From positions 1 to 28,684 of IMG/VR virus record IMGVR_UViG_3300045922_000579: a DNA stretch of 28,684 nucleotides. One strand, 5' to 3'. Numbering within the stretch: the first letter of the stretch is position 1; the number at the start of each line of letters is the position of its first letter. The stretch is from a virus. The notes under the pieces are model-generated. The model searched no databases. It was not told the origin of the DNA and was given only the letters and a program-made list of their open reading frames with translations. Both the position numbers and the translations under genes were made by a program. Positions 5,775 to 14,967 of the stretch are shown piece after piece.

Positions 5775-6171
5775 AAAAAACAGAGAAAAATATCTAAAAG
5801 CAATATTAGACCATCTTGAATCAGAAGAAGGGAAGGATACTATATGGGTAAAGGACTTATGTTCTGTTGTAGGTATAAGTAAAGAATGCTTCTATTCCCA
5901 TTTCCCTGTCGGTTCTGACTTTTATGACAACATAAAAGAAAAACTTGAAAAAAACAGGGTACAAATGCACAATTTCATAACAAAAGTCCTTAAAAATCAA
6001 GCACAAGACGGGTCTGCATCCGCAGCAATATACCTCCACAAGATGACACAATGCCAGGAAGCCAAAGAACACATGAACAATACCGAAGACAAGGTGTCAG
6101 ATACAAACATCCCACCAATCAACGTCACAATAGTGAATAAGTCCATGAATAAGTCCAAAGGCAAAAAATGA
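5758..6171 (+). CDS. Putative terminase small subunit
   Basis: A 137-residue protein with an N-terminal HTH (about residues 28-50: IWVKDLCSVVGISKECFYSHF). A long helix follows, then the segment SASAAIYLHKM (86-96), which resembles the helical segment after the HTH in many small terminase subunits of Bacteroidota phages (xxPTAxIFxLKN-like). The C-terminus is a flexible lysine/serine-rich tail. Small subunits recognise the packaging site and load TerL. Length fits. The gene overlaps its neighbours on both sides, by 17 bases upstream and by ATGA downstream. It is separated from terL by the early module. A generic HTH regulator is the main alternative. Confidence 0.6.
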   Translation: MGEISEKNREKYLKAILDHLESEEGKDTIWVKDLCSVVGISKECFYSHFPVGSDFYDNIKEKLEKNRVQMHNFITKVLKNQAQDGSASAAIYLHKMTQCQEAKEHMNNTEDKVSDTNIPPINVTIVNKSMNKSKGKK

Positions 6172-8393
6172 CTTGGCGATTCAAGATTAATGGTGTCGAG
6201 ATACTTGAACCCGTAGGCTGGGATAAGCTCAGAATACGTATGGAACGTCATGCCAATCATGGCATCAACTTCGTATATTCAGTTAATGAACTTGGCTTCA
6301 CATGCACAAAAGTGAATGGCATAAGCGGAGGTGCTGATATATTAAGGCAAGCCTACGAGAATGACACTTACCTGACAACGTTCCCAACGCTTACAGTAGA
6401 GTACTCATGCAATGGTGCTCCTTTCGTTCTATTTGCGCAGTTCTCGATCAACCTCGCTGGCTTCCGTGATAATCTGTCATCTTCACAAGTTTTCTGCGGA
6501 ATCGAACAAACGGGGCCAATCATACAGTTCTCCAATAATTACGAGCTGCCAATAAACTACTTCTCTGACAAAGACGTTAACGGCAATCCATTCACAAGAC
6601 CTCCGCAAGCATTACACACTGTACATCTACCACCATTAGCATATTGGACGCAGAATCTGCTCGGCACTTATGATGATGACTCTTACGGATTCGCATTTGG
6701 CCTTGGTGGGTTCAATCCATACAACCCTAATGGATTCTTTGATGCTTTTGCGCCGCTCGATAACGTGCTTGTGGATGAGCCTGATGACTATGCCTATACC
6801 TCTAACTCGTGGGTAACCGTAGGCCCAGCACCAGCAGGCACTACTATTGTAAGGTTCAAAGGGACTTTTTGGCTAAGAATAGCAAGTTTTGGCCAATCAT
6901 CTCCTCCTTATCAATCACTCCTATACAAGATAAGGGCACGTGTCCAAGTTGGGAATACATGGTATAATGAAATAGATATATATAATGACCCTTCAGGAAC
7001 GATTATATCAGTCGGAAATATATTCCAGCTACCGTATGACTTCGAGCAGCTATTCTCAAGCGTGCCATATCCTGGCACAATAAACGTCCAGCTCAGAATC
7101 AATGCTAAGCAGACAATACTATTGGGTGGGAATTATATAGAAATTATGTGTCCAATAGGGTTCGAGTGGCTAGGGCCTAACGACCCACCGATAGGGCTAT
7201 ATCATAGACATCAGTTGGAGGTGTTGGAGCAGAATCTTGTGGATGAACCAAACGGCGTGGATTTGCCAGCCACCCTTATCAACGAATCTTTCAGCGTTAT
7301 AACCAAACTAATAACAGCTCAACAAGTAGATATGATTAGTACCATATTAGGCAGGCAAGACAGCTATCCAATTGCACAAAGCGCTAACGGAGCTTGGTCT
7401 AATGTGGCTATTCTTAGTGGTCTTATGCTGCGTAGATTCCCTGCCAAGACTGAGAACGTAGGATATGACCCTTACACGTACTCATTCAAGCAGCTATTCG
7501 ATGCAGTAAGATGTTTCTTTCCAATTGGTTGGGGGTTTTTATTGGGACAATTAAGAATCGAAGCCGTCCCTTTTTTTTACCAAGACAATGTAGCACTCAC
7601 AATCGAAGCTGGGGAGATAGATGGTGACGTCACAATAGAGCTCGACAAAGAACACACGTACAATAGAGCACGCATTGGCGTAGATGACTGGAAGGTAGAT
7701 GGTTACAATGCACTTGAAGAAGTGAACACTGTTATAAGTTATGCCAGCGAATGGCAATCTGTTAACATGGAGGCTAATTACTTAGGTAAGATATACACGC
7801 AGACAAGCAGGATAATCAAGCAGCGGCAATCGGACTACAGACAAGACCCCAACAACGCTGAGACATCAACTGACTTCTATGCGCTTTGGCTCGATAGAAC
7901 AACCATAACATCACCTACTAAGCAAGTGCTGCAAGGGTTGGCTTCAGGCACGAAAATCAAAGATATAACAAAGGTAATCAATTGGAGCTTCAACCCTTCG
8001 GATTCTATGAAGCGTTATATCGCACTCGAACTGCGCAACAGGTATAATTGGGCTGGTGGAGAAGGGAATACAGAAGCAACAGGCACCGCTCATACAGTAG
8101 GTCAGACCGTATCTGTAAGCTACCCGCAGTCATCTATATGGTATCCATCCACTTATTCTGAACCAGTAACACCTACTGATATAGATGCTAACTTAGGCAT
8201 TAATTTTTATAGAAAAAGGCAAAAAATGCGTGTAAAAGGCTATGTATCAGCTGATAATTTCCAAGCAATTTTGATCAACCCTTATCAAAGGGTATGCGTG
8301 GACTTGTCTGGAACTAAATACTATGGCTGGATAGAGCAGCTCGACTACATACCAAACGAAGCAAGCATTGAACTAACTTTGTTACTAATATGA
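6168..8393 (+). CDS. Large tail protein, probable distal tail/baseplate hub
   Basis: A 741-residue virion protein. The N-terminus (MTWRFKINGVEI..., roughly residues 1-110) reads as a beta-rich domain about deforming or placing a surface, similar in style to distal tail or hub proteins of Bacteroidota siphoviruses. A middle region (about 200-330) is beta-sandwich-like. The last 400 residues resemble tail-tip proteins that bind the tail tube end. No enzymatic motif is seen. The start overlaps the terS stop (ATGA) and the stop overlaps the next start (ATGA), so three proteins are translationally coupled. Tail assignment rests on size, composition and position beside another large tail protein; the exact role is inferred. 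Confidence 0.65.
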   Translation: MTWRFKINGVEILEPVGWDKLRIRMERHANHGINFVYSVNELGFTCTKVNGISGGADILRQAYENDTYLTTFPTLTVEYSCNGAPFVLFAQFSINLAGFRDNLSSSQVFCGIEQTGPIIQFSNNYELPINYFSDKDVNGNPFTRPPQALHTVHLPPLAYWTQNLLGTYDDDSYGFAFGLGGFNPYNPNGFFDAFAPLDNVLVDEPDDYAYTSNSWVTVGPAPAGTTIVRFKGTFWLRIASFGQSSPPYQSLLYKIRARVQVGNTWYNEIDIYNDPSGTIISVGNIFQLPYDFEQLFSSVPYPGTINVQLRINAKQTILLGGNYIEIMCPIGFEWLGPNDPPIGLYHRHQLEVLEQNLVDEPNGVDLPATLINESFSVITKLITAQQVDMISTILGRQDSYPIAQSANGAWSNVAILSGLMLRRFPAKTENVGYDPYTYSFKQLFDAVRCFFPIGWGFLLGQLRIEAVPFFYQDNVALTIEAGEIDGDVTIELDKEHTYNRARIGVDDWKVDGYNALEEVNTVISYASEWQSVNMEANYLGKIYTQTSRIIKQRQSDYRQDPNNAETSTDFYALWLDRTTITSPTKQVLQGLASGTKIKDITKVINWSFNPSDSMKRYIALELRNRYNWAGGEGNTEATGTAHTVGQTVSVSYPQSSIWYPSTYSEPVTPTDIDANLGINFYRKRQKMRVKGYVSADNFQAILINPYQRVCVDLSGTKYYGWIEQLDYIPNEASIELTLLLI

Positions 8394-10393
8394 TTAAGAG
8401 GCAAGAATATAGAGCGCATAGGTTTGCGCTCAACGTTATAAACTATCACGGGTTAGGACTGCTATTAGGTTATCCACCTATTACGGTCATGTCTGATATA
8501 TTCCCAATCACACAATTCCAGCCCAATAATAGTCATCAAGACTGCGGGTATACATGGAGCATAAGCACCGGTGGAGCATACAACCTACTATCAGGCATTA
8601 CCACAAGCCCTTATTACAGAAATTGTTACGCATTAATCAACATCACAACAGGCATTGGACAAGTTTTTTTTAAAAAAGATCCAAAAAATAAGGCTGCCGT
8701 TACTGTCAATGGTATATTGTCTGATAATACCGTTGCACTTGCTGAATCGTTTAATGATAATGTCCCTGACTTTCCAGCGCTTATGGAGTTCAACGATTGT
8801 CTTTCTGATTGCCAAAAAACAGCGCAAATTACAGTCACATTTCCGAATGATACAGAAGCAAGCGATATACAACTTATACACATAGGATATAGCACCAATG
8901 TTAATTACTCAACCCCAAATGCATTAGCTACACTTTTCTCCGCTTATTACCAGGGACTTGGGTTCAGAACGATTGTCAAAGGTGGAACGCTCATTGTTCA
9001 ATACATGCCAAACGTTGGCGACAAAGTAACAAACGGGATAGAAATACTTGATTCCACTGTATTCACTGTTCTTGGGTTCGGAGCTCCATATCCTTATATT
9101 TTAGACACAAATTACATAGAGAACGAAATATGCTGTGATGATGATTGCTACAATTGGCCGCTACCTATTGGGCATAGATTCGCAGGGTTTGCTTGGGTGA
9201 ATGATAGCTGGGACTGGGAAGGCCCCGCAAGAATGAATTACACCGAGTGCAATTGCGGCGCAATATTACAAGAGGAATCATATGCACCTGTGGTTATCCC
9301 TCTTATAGATGGAAGGGTATTGGCAGCGTATGACTTCAGCATGAATCTTGCACGGAAGTGCAATTATTCGTTCAATCTGTACATGCTATCTCACGACAAC
9401 AATAACCCGTACTCAGATCCAATTAATATGATAACCCCAAACAACGCTTACGGAAGCGGCAAGATTAACTTCGGTAGGCTAATAGGCACGAGCGGGGATG
9501 ACATTATAGGATTGGTGCCTGGTGGTGGGTGGAATGTAAGTCAGAATTCAGCGTATATTGGTAATAACAAAGTGTCTAACGTTGGCGTTGGGCTGTCAGC
9601 TGGAGCTGGTGCAAGCGGGTTACTGTTTTATGTGAATTTGGATTTGAACGAGGAAACGGCTCAACAATATTCAGTGCAAATCTTTTTCTATGCGAAAGAT
9701 ACGCTGCCAGCAGACCCACATGTAAAGGTGCATGTACAAGGCGCAACGATTAATTTTGATTACGATGCGCAATGTTCGTTTGCGAACCAAATGTACTTTG
9801 TTGGCAGTGTATTCACCGCTCAACAAGGGCTATCATTGGTATCTATAGGGATTAAGCTCCATGATGGCAATGGTAATGACTTACCATCTACAACAGGTAA
9901 TAACAATTACGTTGTTTGCTTCGTTAGGCTAAATAGATTTTTCCCGACGCAACAATCAGTTTTTAAGGGTCATTCTGCAACTTTTTCCAACCAAAACAAT
10001 TGCAACATTAAAGACTTTCTACACAAAAATGTCCAATTGGAAAACGGATTCCCTGGGCATCTATTAGGTGGTTGGGATATTGCTTTCCCAATAGAACTCA
10101 ACGAGTTCAAGTCAAGCATTAAAACGCAAGACACAAAATATGTGACATCAAGCGGCAGGCATATTCAGCTCAATAGTCGGTCTGATTGGGAGGAATCCTA
10201 TAATACGAAGTGGATGGCTAAGAATCAGGTGCAATTCGTTGCGCTGGCATTCGGGTTGACTCCGTTCGAGCTTGATTATGAAGATTTTGCGTTACAATCA
10301 GTTGAAATAGAGAAGCTACAAGGGCGAAAGCTATACAAGGCAGACATAACCATTACGAAGGACGGCTGGAATGTGAATCGCAATTTGTGTTGA
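8390..10393 (+). CDS. Large tail/tail-tip structural protein
   Basis: A 667-residue protein rich in Asn, Gly, Ser and aromatic residues, typical of secreted-looking virion proteins. Cysteine pairs cluster at about residues 246-285 (EICCDDDCYNWP, ECNCGA), suggesting a metal-bound or disulfide-stabilised subdomain. A glycine-rich stretch follows (SNVGVGLSAGAGASG, about 397-411). The C-terminus (KLYKADITITKDGWNVNRNLC) resembles the end of a tail-hub-like structural domain. No catalytic motif is recognised. It is the last gene before a strong terminator and overlaps its upstream neighbour by ATGA. Likely role: minor tail protein or baseplate component contacting the host surface; this is inference from context. 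Confidence 0.6.
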   Translation: MIKRQEYRAHRFALNVINYHGLGLLLGYPPITVMSDIFPITQFQPNNSHQDCGYTWSISTGGAYNLLSGITTSPYYRNCYALINITTGIGQVFFKKDPKNKAAVTVNGILSDNTVALAESFNDNVPDFPALMEFNDCLSDCQKTAQITVTFPNDTEASDIQLIHIGYSTNVNYSTPNALATLFSAYYQGLGFRTIVKGGTLIVQYMPNVGDKVTNGIEILDSTVFTVLGFGAPYPYILDTNYIENEICCDDDCYNWPLPIGHRFAGFAWVNDSWDWEGPARMNYTECNCGAILQEESYAPVVIPLIDGRVLAAYDFSMNLARKCNYSFNLYMLSHDNNNPYSDPINMITPNNAYGSGKINFGRLIGTSGDDIIGLVPGGGWNVSQNSAYIGNNKVSNVGVGLSAGAGASGLLFYVNLDLNEETAQQYSVQIFFYAKDTLPADPHVKVHVQGATINFDYDAQCSFANQMYFVGSVFTAQQGLSLVSIGIKLHDGNGNDLPSTTGNNNYVVCFVRLNRFFPTQQSVFKGHSATFSNQNNCNIKDFLHKNVQLENGFPGHLLGGWDIAFPIELNEFKSSIKTQDTKYVTSSGRHIQLNSRSDWEESYNTKWMAKNQVQFVALAFGLTPFELDYEDFALQSVEIEKLQGRKLYKADITITKDGWNVNRNLC

Positions 10394-10418
10394 CTTTTTC
10401 TTTTTTTTAAGTGTTTAT

Positions 10419-10449
10419 AACTGCCATTTTTTTTGGCAGTTTTTTTTTA
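10419..10449 (+). terminator. Rho-independent terminator after tail genes
   Basis: AACTGCCA (10419-10426) pairs perfectly with TGGCAGTT (10434-10441) around a 7-base T loop and is followed by a run of T. It separates the terS/tail operon from the tail tube/portal operon. The T-run leads directly into the next promoter. Confidence 0.9.
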
Positions 10450-10459
10450 TAAAATATAT

Positions 10460-10467
10460 TATATTTG
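10460..10467 (+). promoter_or_regulatory. -7 element for the tube/portal operon
   Basis: TATATTTG fits TAnnTTTG, 20 bases before the ATG at 10487. The nearest TTG (10433-10435) leaves a 24-bp spacer, longer than usual, and would lie in the terminator stem, so the -33 element is uncertain. Confidence 0.5.
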
Positions 10468-10486
10468 CAAAAAATATGTACAAAAA

Positions 10487-11044
10487 ATGCCATTGAATTG
10501 TTGTAACACAATGACTTCGCTTGCTGGCTTATTATGCTACGCAGGCGAATCTGCAAGAATTAGAGCCTTTGCGCTCGTTCAGAAGTGCTTCCAGAACGAT
10601 TTTGCTGGGCCTTATGATGCCACATTCTGGCAAGACCCGTCAGTCTGGAATGATATGATTACAGGTACAGGTATTGCGACCCAAATCAGAGCCCAAATTA
10701 TCAGCCCTGTTACGTGCGAGCTTACCGGAGAACAACAGACTGCGCAAGGGTTCGGAGCCCAAGAGACCATCAACAATGGAATCAAGTGGACTATGAGCGG
10801 CTCAATGCTTTGGTCGCCAACTGCTAACGCTTGGTTCGATATTGTCAATAACTCAAATGATGAATATTGGCTTGTTGCCGCTACTGCGACTAAGATACAC
10901 GTATCTGAGACTACTGTTAGATTCAGTGCGCTTCTTAACATCCCAAGTTCAACACTTGAGAAAGCAACATTCAGCATTAGTGCAGAATGGACGAGCAACA
11001 AGAACCCACTTGCGTGTAATATACCAGTAGGATACTTTGTGTAA
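10487..11044 (+). CDS. Putative major tail tube protein
   Basis: A 185-residue protein (MPLNCCNTMTSLAGLLC...), beta-rich in its second half (residues 70-185) with a TWxMSGSMLWSP-like core and repeated strand pairs such as IHVSETTVRFSALLNI. Size, a promoter of its own and position among virion genes fit a tail tube subunit, which must be made in many copies. A head or neck protein is the alternative. The upstream in-frame codons run through the terminator and promoter, so ATG 10487 is the start. It has no membrane segment; the N-terminal cysteines (NCC) are odd for a tube protein. The portal gene starts 2 bases after its stop. Confidence 0.5.
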   Translation: MPLNCCNTMTSLAGLLCYAGESARIRAFALVQKCFQNDFAGPYDATFWQDPSVWNDMITGTGIATQIRAQIISPVTCELTGEQQTAQGFGAQETINNGIKWTMSGSMLWSPTANAWFDIVNNSNDEYWLVAATATKIHVSETTVRFSALLNIPSSTLEKATFSISAEWTSNKNPLACNIPVGYFV

Positions 11045-11046
11045 TT

Positions 11047-12612
11047 ATGATGAACATTGCGGACGTTCTAACATTCGGCGGCAATAACTCGGCTGCTGTG
11101 GCTTATGCGAATAAGCTGCAAGTGCACTCGAGAGGTGATAATATTGCAGATATTATTGAGAAATATAGACCGAACGAGCCTGAATTCATAAGGAATTACA
11201 GACGTGAGAACGTCCGCAAGGTTACAAAGGCATATTGGCGCAAAGCCGTTGCGATAATAAAGAAGGCGCAACGCTCAACAGGCATCATTACTAAGTATCC
11301 AGACGGGTCTAATCTTACTCAAGATTGGGTAGAAGAGAACAAAATCAAGGATAAAATATTCGGTGAATACTTAGAGTTGATACTCGAAGACCCGAGAGCG
11401 GTATTCGTTGTGATTGATTCTCAATGGTTTGAGGACTTGACATGCTCTGGTAAAAATGCAGAAACAAAGGTATTTACTTTTATAAGTCAAGATGTAAAAT
11501 ACCATGACAATACCAATCTTGTTGTCTCGATAGGCGATGCGGCAGTATGGTTCGATTACGAGGAGCAGCTTATCAAGGCGTACAAGAGTGTAAATGGTCG
11601 ATACGAACCAGCAGGTGTGTGGGAGGGTCTGGACGGCATGTACTTCTTCGGAGGTGGGTCATCCGATGCCCTTAGCTTCTTCGATGGCGCTATTGATTTC
11701 TGGATGGAAGCTCTTGTGCAATATTCGGACTTACAAGGGTGTATAAAGTCGCATGCGTACCCAATACCCGTTGTCATGCAGATTCAAGAATGTAAGACGT
11801 GTAAGGGAATCGGGAAAATCAAGAAAGATAGCGGTTTTGTTAATTGTCATGACTGCAATGGTAACGGTGTAGTGGGGGCGTCTCCTTATTCGGAGATACA
11901 TGTATCCGCAGACGAGTATAAGAAGAACCCGCAACTACCATGGCCTCCAGTATATTATCCGCAGAAAGACTTGGAGCCAATCAAGCTACTAAGGGAAGAG
12001 TACGAAGCGAACATATTACGTGGATTGTCCGCACTTAATATGGAGTTTATAGGGTTGATAGGCGCCAATCAAAGCGGTATAGCTAAGGCAATGGATAGAG
12101 ACGAGCTGAATGGTACGATACATAGCTGGGTTGATCACTTATTCAATTACTTATTCTACAATATTGTCAAGAATGCTGGAATATACGTACAGCGGACGGA
12201 GGTGATAACATATACCATCGTACCTGAGACGTTCGACGTGTATGGTATTATGTCGAGTGAGGAATCGATAGCTAAGGCTAAGGAGGCTGGCATGTCGAGG
12301 AATATAATACGTGGGATAGAGAAGGATTATGTTATAAATAGATACGATGGCATGCCAATAGATACAGCATTCAATCTTGACCTGATAACGTTCGATTCTA
12401 CATATGGTCTCAACGCTAACGAAGTAGAGACAATGTTGATGAATAACGGCATAAGCAAGTCTGACTATGCTATGAGTATTAATCTATATTACTTATTGTC
12501 AAAGGCTTATACAACAATACCAGACTTTTTTACGTGGGATTTCTCAAAAAAATACGATTGGTTAATCGCTGAAGCCGACAAACTCAATAGGAGCGCAAAT
12601 GGACTTGGATGA
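11047..12612 (+). CDS. Portal protein with a DnaJ-like zinc motif
   Basis: A 521-residue protein that I assign as portal, the dodecameric ring at the capsid vertex through which DNA passes. Support: length, position immediately upstream of an SPP1 gp7-like head protein and a scaffold, and the overall portal pattern, with a helical C-terminal part (LKLLREEYEANILRGLSALNM-type core, residues 315-345). Unusual are the paired motifs CKTCKGIG (249-256) and CHDCNGNG (267-274), the CxxCxGxG arrangement of the DnaJ central zinc-binding domain, with four cysteines placed to bind one metal. A second ATG follows at 11050. The end overlaps the next gene by 14 bases. Confidence 0.75.
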   Translation: MMNIADVLTFGGNNSAAVAYANKLQVHSRGDNIADIIEKYRPNEPEFIRNYRRENVRKVTKAYWRKAVAIIKKAQRSTGIITKYPDGSNLTQDWVEENKIKDKIFGEYLELILEDPRAVFVVIDSQWFEDLTCSGKNAETKVFTFISQDVKYHDNTNLVVSIGDAAVWFDYEEQLIKAYKSVNGRYEPAGVWEGLDGMYFFGGGSSDALSFFDGAIDFWMEALVQYSDLQGCIKSHAYPIPVVMQIQECKTCKGIGKIKKDSGFVNCHDCNGNGVVGASPYSEIHVSADEYKKNPQLPWPPVYYPQKDLEPIKLLREEYEANILRGLSALNMEFIGLIGANQSGIAKAMDRDELNGTIHSWVDHLFNYLFYNIVKNAGIYVQRTEVITYTIVPETFDVYGIMSSEESIAKAKEAGMSRNIIRGIEKDYVINRYDGMPIDTAFNLDLITFDSTYGLNANEVETMLMNNGISKSDYAMSINLYYLLSKAYTTIPDFFTWDFSKKYDWLIAEADKLNRSANGLG

Positions 12613-13417
12613 GATGGTTAATGATATAGAGCGGGCTATAATTACAGCCGTTTCTGGGCTAAAAAAAAGAACGGATATCATAGAAGGCTCGCTTGTGGAG
12701 CAATTGCGCAAGCTGATGAAGTCAGAACTAACATTGCGTGGGGGTCGCATTTTGCGCACGCAGGATAACATTAAGGCACTCAACAAGATAAAGCGAGGGT
12801 TAGCTGCGTTCGTCAATTCTATTGGTGGGGACGATTTGGGTCTTGATGATGCTTTTAACAAAATATCAACTTACATTATTAACAATTATAGAGATTTTTC
12901 TGATGAAGAAGCCATTGGATTGGCAAACCTTGTGAAGTCTCAATCAATAGAACAAGCCACAGATCTGTTTATCGCTGAAGGTATCAATAGCGAGGTAATC
13001 CCTGAGCTGTCATCTATTATCCGCAACGGAGTAATCAACGGGCTAACGATAGAAGAGACATTATCGGCTGTCGAGGAACTTGTAAGTTCAGGATTAATCA
13101 ACAATGCGGCGAAGCGAATAACCATTGACAGTCTTGTTGGATTCGCAAGGGAATATGTCAATGCGATAACAAGCAACTTCGATGCTGAATGGTATCTATT
13201 CGAAGGCGCATTACGTTCATCCTCAAGGAGTTTCTGCGAATCACGAGCGGGGAAATATTTTAGGAAATCGGAAATAGAAAGTTGGGTAACATTGGATTGG
13301 CAGGGTAAACGTGCAGGGACTAATAAGGAGACTATATTCAGGTTCGTTGGTGGGTATAACTGTTATCATCTATTATTGCCTGTACCCGAATCTATTGTGC
13401 CAGAAAAATACAAATAA
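12599..13417 (+). CDS. SPP1 gp7-like head morphogenesis protein
   Basis: A 272-residue minor head protein of the SPP1 gp7/Mu F type, which binds portal and is packaged in the procapsid. The C-terminal signature is visible: SRSFCESRAGKYFRKSEIESW (residues 209-229), then GTNKETIFRFVGGYNCYH (240-257), with C213 and C255 and the terminal His typical of this fold. The N-terminal 180 residues are helical. It overlaps the portal gene by 14 bases, the classical portal-gp7 arrangement, which supports both calls. An eight-A run at 12661-12668 is within the coding region. Confidence 0.8.
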   Translation: MDLDEMVNDIERAIITAVSGLKKRTDIIEGSLVEQLRKLMKSELTLRGGRILRTQDNIKALNKIKRGLAAFVNSIGGDDLGLDDAFNKISTYIINNYRDFSDEEAIGLANLVKSQSIEQATDLFIAEGINSEVIPELSSIIRNGVINGLTIEETLSAVEELVSSGLINNAAKRITIDSLVGFAREYVNAITSNFDAEWYLFEGALRSSSRSFCESRAGKYFRKSEIESWVTLDWQGKRAGTNKETIFRFVGGYNCYHLLLPVPESIVPEKYK

Positions 13418-13418
13418 T

Positions 13419-13688
13419 ATGAGCTGCAAAAGTTGTGAAAAATTCAAAGAAATCAATTCAAACAATAATAATAAAAATATAAACAACAACACTATGAGTG
13501 AAGAAATGATTGTATGCCAGCTGGAGTTCGCTGGGAAGGTGAGGACGGCGATTAAGAGCCGAAGTTTTTACGAAAAGCACCTAAGAGAAAGAGGGTGGGT
13601 AATTGTAGAACAACCATCGCAAGATGTTGAAAATCAAGAAGTTGCAAAAATTGAAAAAGTTGAAAAACAAAAAAGTAAGAAAAAATGA
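13419..13688 (+). CDS. Small Cys- and Asn-rich protein
   Basis: An 89-residue protein in three parts: an N-terminal CKSC motif (residues 3-6), an asparagine-rich linker (residues 13-24) and a folded segment (about 28-66) ending in a lysine-rich tail. A second ATG at 13494 (MSEEMIVCQLEFAGK) begins exactly where the linker ends and could give a 64-residue form. Upstream in-frame codons lie in the preceding gene, so ATG 13419 is the start, one base after the head gene stop. The stop overlaps the scaffold start (ATGA). Small CxxC proteins occur at this place in several Bacteroidota phages as I recall; a head-joining or zinc-binding role is only inferred. Confidence 0.7.
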   Translation: MSCKSCEKFKEINSNNNNKNINNNTMSEEMIVCQLEFAGKVRTAIKSRSFYEKHLRERGWVIVEQPSQDVENQEVAKIEKVEKQKSKKK

Positions 13689-14557
13689 AACTGAAAGAAT
13701 TCATAAAAACATCGTTAATCCGTGCGGGAGCAAACGTTTCTGATGAAGAGCTAAGTAATATGGACTTAGAACTGCCTGAGACTGTCAAGCCACTTATGAA
13801 CATGCAGCTTGCCAAAGCTGACAAAGACTTGAAAGCGCATTTTTTCCAACTGTTTGCGAAAAATACGGAAGCGCAAATAGCTAAGATAGTGGAAGATAGC
13901 GGTTTAGAAGTATCGCTGATTGACAAAGACGGTAAGCAATTAGGCGTGAACGACCAGATTAAGGCTCTATTATCTGCTATAGAAAACAAATTGAAAGAAT
14001 CAGAATCAAATAAAAAAGAAGAGCAGAAAAATAGCGATTGGCAGTCAAAAGAAGCAGAATTGCAGAAAAAAATTGCTGAGCTAAGCAAAAAATTAGCTGA
14101 ACAATCCAAGTCATTCGAGGCAGAAAAGGCTTCAATCCACTCCGATTACGCAGCTAAGTTGTTAGATTCCACTATTAACTTTGAACTATCAAAGCTGCAG
14201 TACAAGCCAGAGTTAGGGGAGGATGGTGTGATGCTGGCAAAGCTTAAGCTACAGAATTATCTGCAATCGAACAAGGCTAAGCTTGTAAAAGTGGATAATG
14301 GGATTAAGGTTGTCCAGGCTGATAATAGCGAGATTGAGTATTTCGACAGCAACGGTGCTGTTGTCAAGTTTGATGACATTGTTAAGCACGTAACAGGGTC
14401 ATTGGTACATGCCGGTAAGACAACTACACAAGTGCAAATGCCACAACAACAACCAATTGCCACACCGAATGTAATAACAGGCTCTACTATTCCACTGACT
14501 GCAGAACAGATTAGAGAATTGCAAGCAAAAATGATTCAGTCGAAAGTAATAAAATAA
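13685..14557 (+). CDS. Capsid scaffolding protein
   Basis: A 290-residue protein with a central coiled coil (about residues 95-155, rich in E, K, Q and A), followed by a compact C-terminal region and a proline/glutamine-rich linker (MPQQQPIATPN). This composition and its location after portal and gp7-like genes fit GP20-type scaffolds that guide capsid assembly and then leave or are cleaved. The major capsid gene, which normally follows directly, lies 7.8 kb away at 22376. It overlaps the small Cys/Asn protein by ATGA. The operon ends at a hairpin 3 bases after its stop. Confidence 0.7.
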   Translation: MKLKEFIKTSLIRAGANVSDEELSNMDLELPETVKPLMNMQLAKADKDLKAHFFQLFAKNTEAQIAKIVEDSGLEVSLIDKDGKQLGVNDQIKALLSAIENKLKESESNKKEEQKNSDWQSKEAELQKKIAELSKKLAEQSKSFEAEKASIHSDYAAKLLDSTINFELSKLQYKPELGEDGVMLAKLKLQNYLQSNKAKLVKVDNGIKVVQADNSEIEYFDSNGAVVKFDDIVKHVTGSLVHAGKTTTQVQMPQQQPIATPNVITGSTIPLTAEQIRELQAKMIQSKVIK

Positions 14558-14560
14558 TAA

Positions 14561-14577
14561 AGGGGCTTTTTGCCCCT
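14561..14577. terminator. Bidirectional terminator between convergent genes
   Basis: AGGGGC (14561-14566) and GCCCCT (14572-14577) form a perfect 6-bp stem with a 5-base T loop. On the minus strand the stem is followed by TTATTATTTTATT, which is U-rich. On the plus strand the following bases are A-rich, so it works better for the minus-strand gene, but it also closes the scaffold operon. Confidence 0.75.
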
Positions 14578-14601
14578 ATAAAAAATAATAATCAACTTAA
14601 T

Positions 14602-14967
14602 CTAAAAATAGCACGTTAAAAATCCTTGCTTAGTCTTAAGCGTTGCAGACCCCAATCCAGAACGGGAATGTATCCAAGCAGTGCACTTAACACCGTGCGT
14701 ATCGTCGTATAGGATAGCTGCAGTCTCATAAAATTCGCCATGATAGATAATTTCGCCAATGAATTGAATCTTTTTTGGCTCTCCTATGTAATCAATTGCC
14801 TCTGGTAAGAACCAAGCTCTAATCTCCTCTTGATCTTCATCGTCTTCTTGGCTTTTTGTCCCTATTATGTAGTTTAGTTTTTCTTCCTCGTCTAAATAGG
14901 TTAACAAGCCGTTGTGCAATGTTAGCTTATCCTTGTCTGGAGCTGAATAGATTTCTATTTTTTTCAT
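14602..14967 (-). CDS. Hypothetical acidic protein under promoter module C
   Basis: A 121-residue protein not recognised by sequence. The first half is strongly acidic (TKSQEDDEDQEEIRAWF, about residues 37-53) and the second half is beta-rich with a repeated hydrophobic pattern (IQFIGEIIYHGEFYETAAIL). No membrane segment. ATG 14967 follows the conserved leader with AATCACACTT and a poly-A stretch, as in the other two module-driven genes. Upstream codons in frame translate the promoter. It stands alone between two convergent or opposed transcripts. An acidic protein expressed from an early-type promoter could be a small host-takeover or DNA-mimic protein, but I have no direct evidence. Confidence 0.75.
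   Translation of the reverse strand: MKKIEIYSAPDKDKLTLHNGLLTYLDEEEKLNYIIGTKSQEDDEDQEEIRAWFLPEAIDYIGEPKKIQFIGEIIYHGEFYETAAILYDDTHGVKCTAWIHSRSGLGSATLKTKQGFLTCYF

Noticed and set aside
12661-12668. Programmed frameshift at an eight-A run in the head morphogenesis gene
   Set aside because: The frame continues intact to a correct C-terminus and the alternative frame offers no sensible product.
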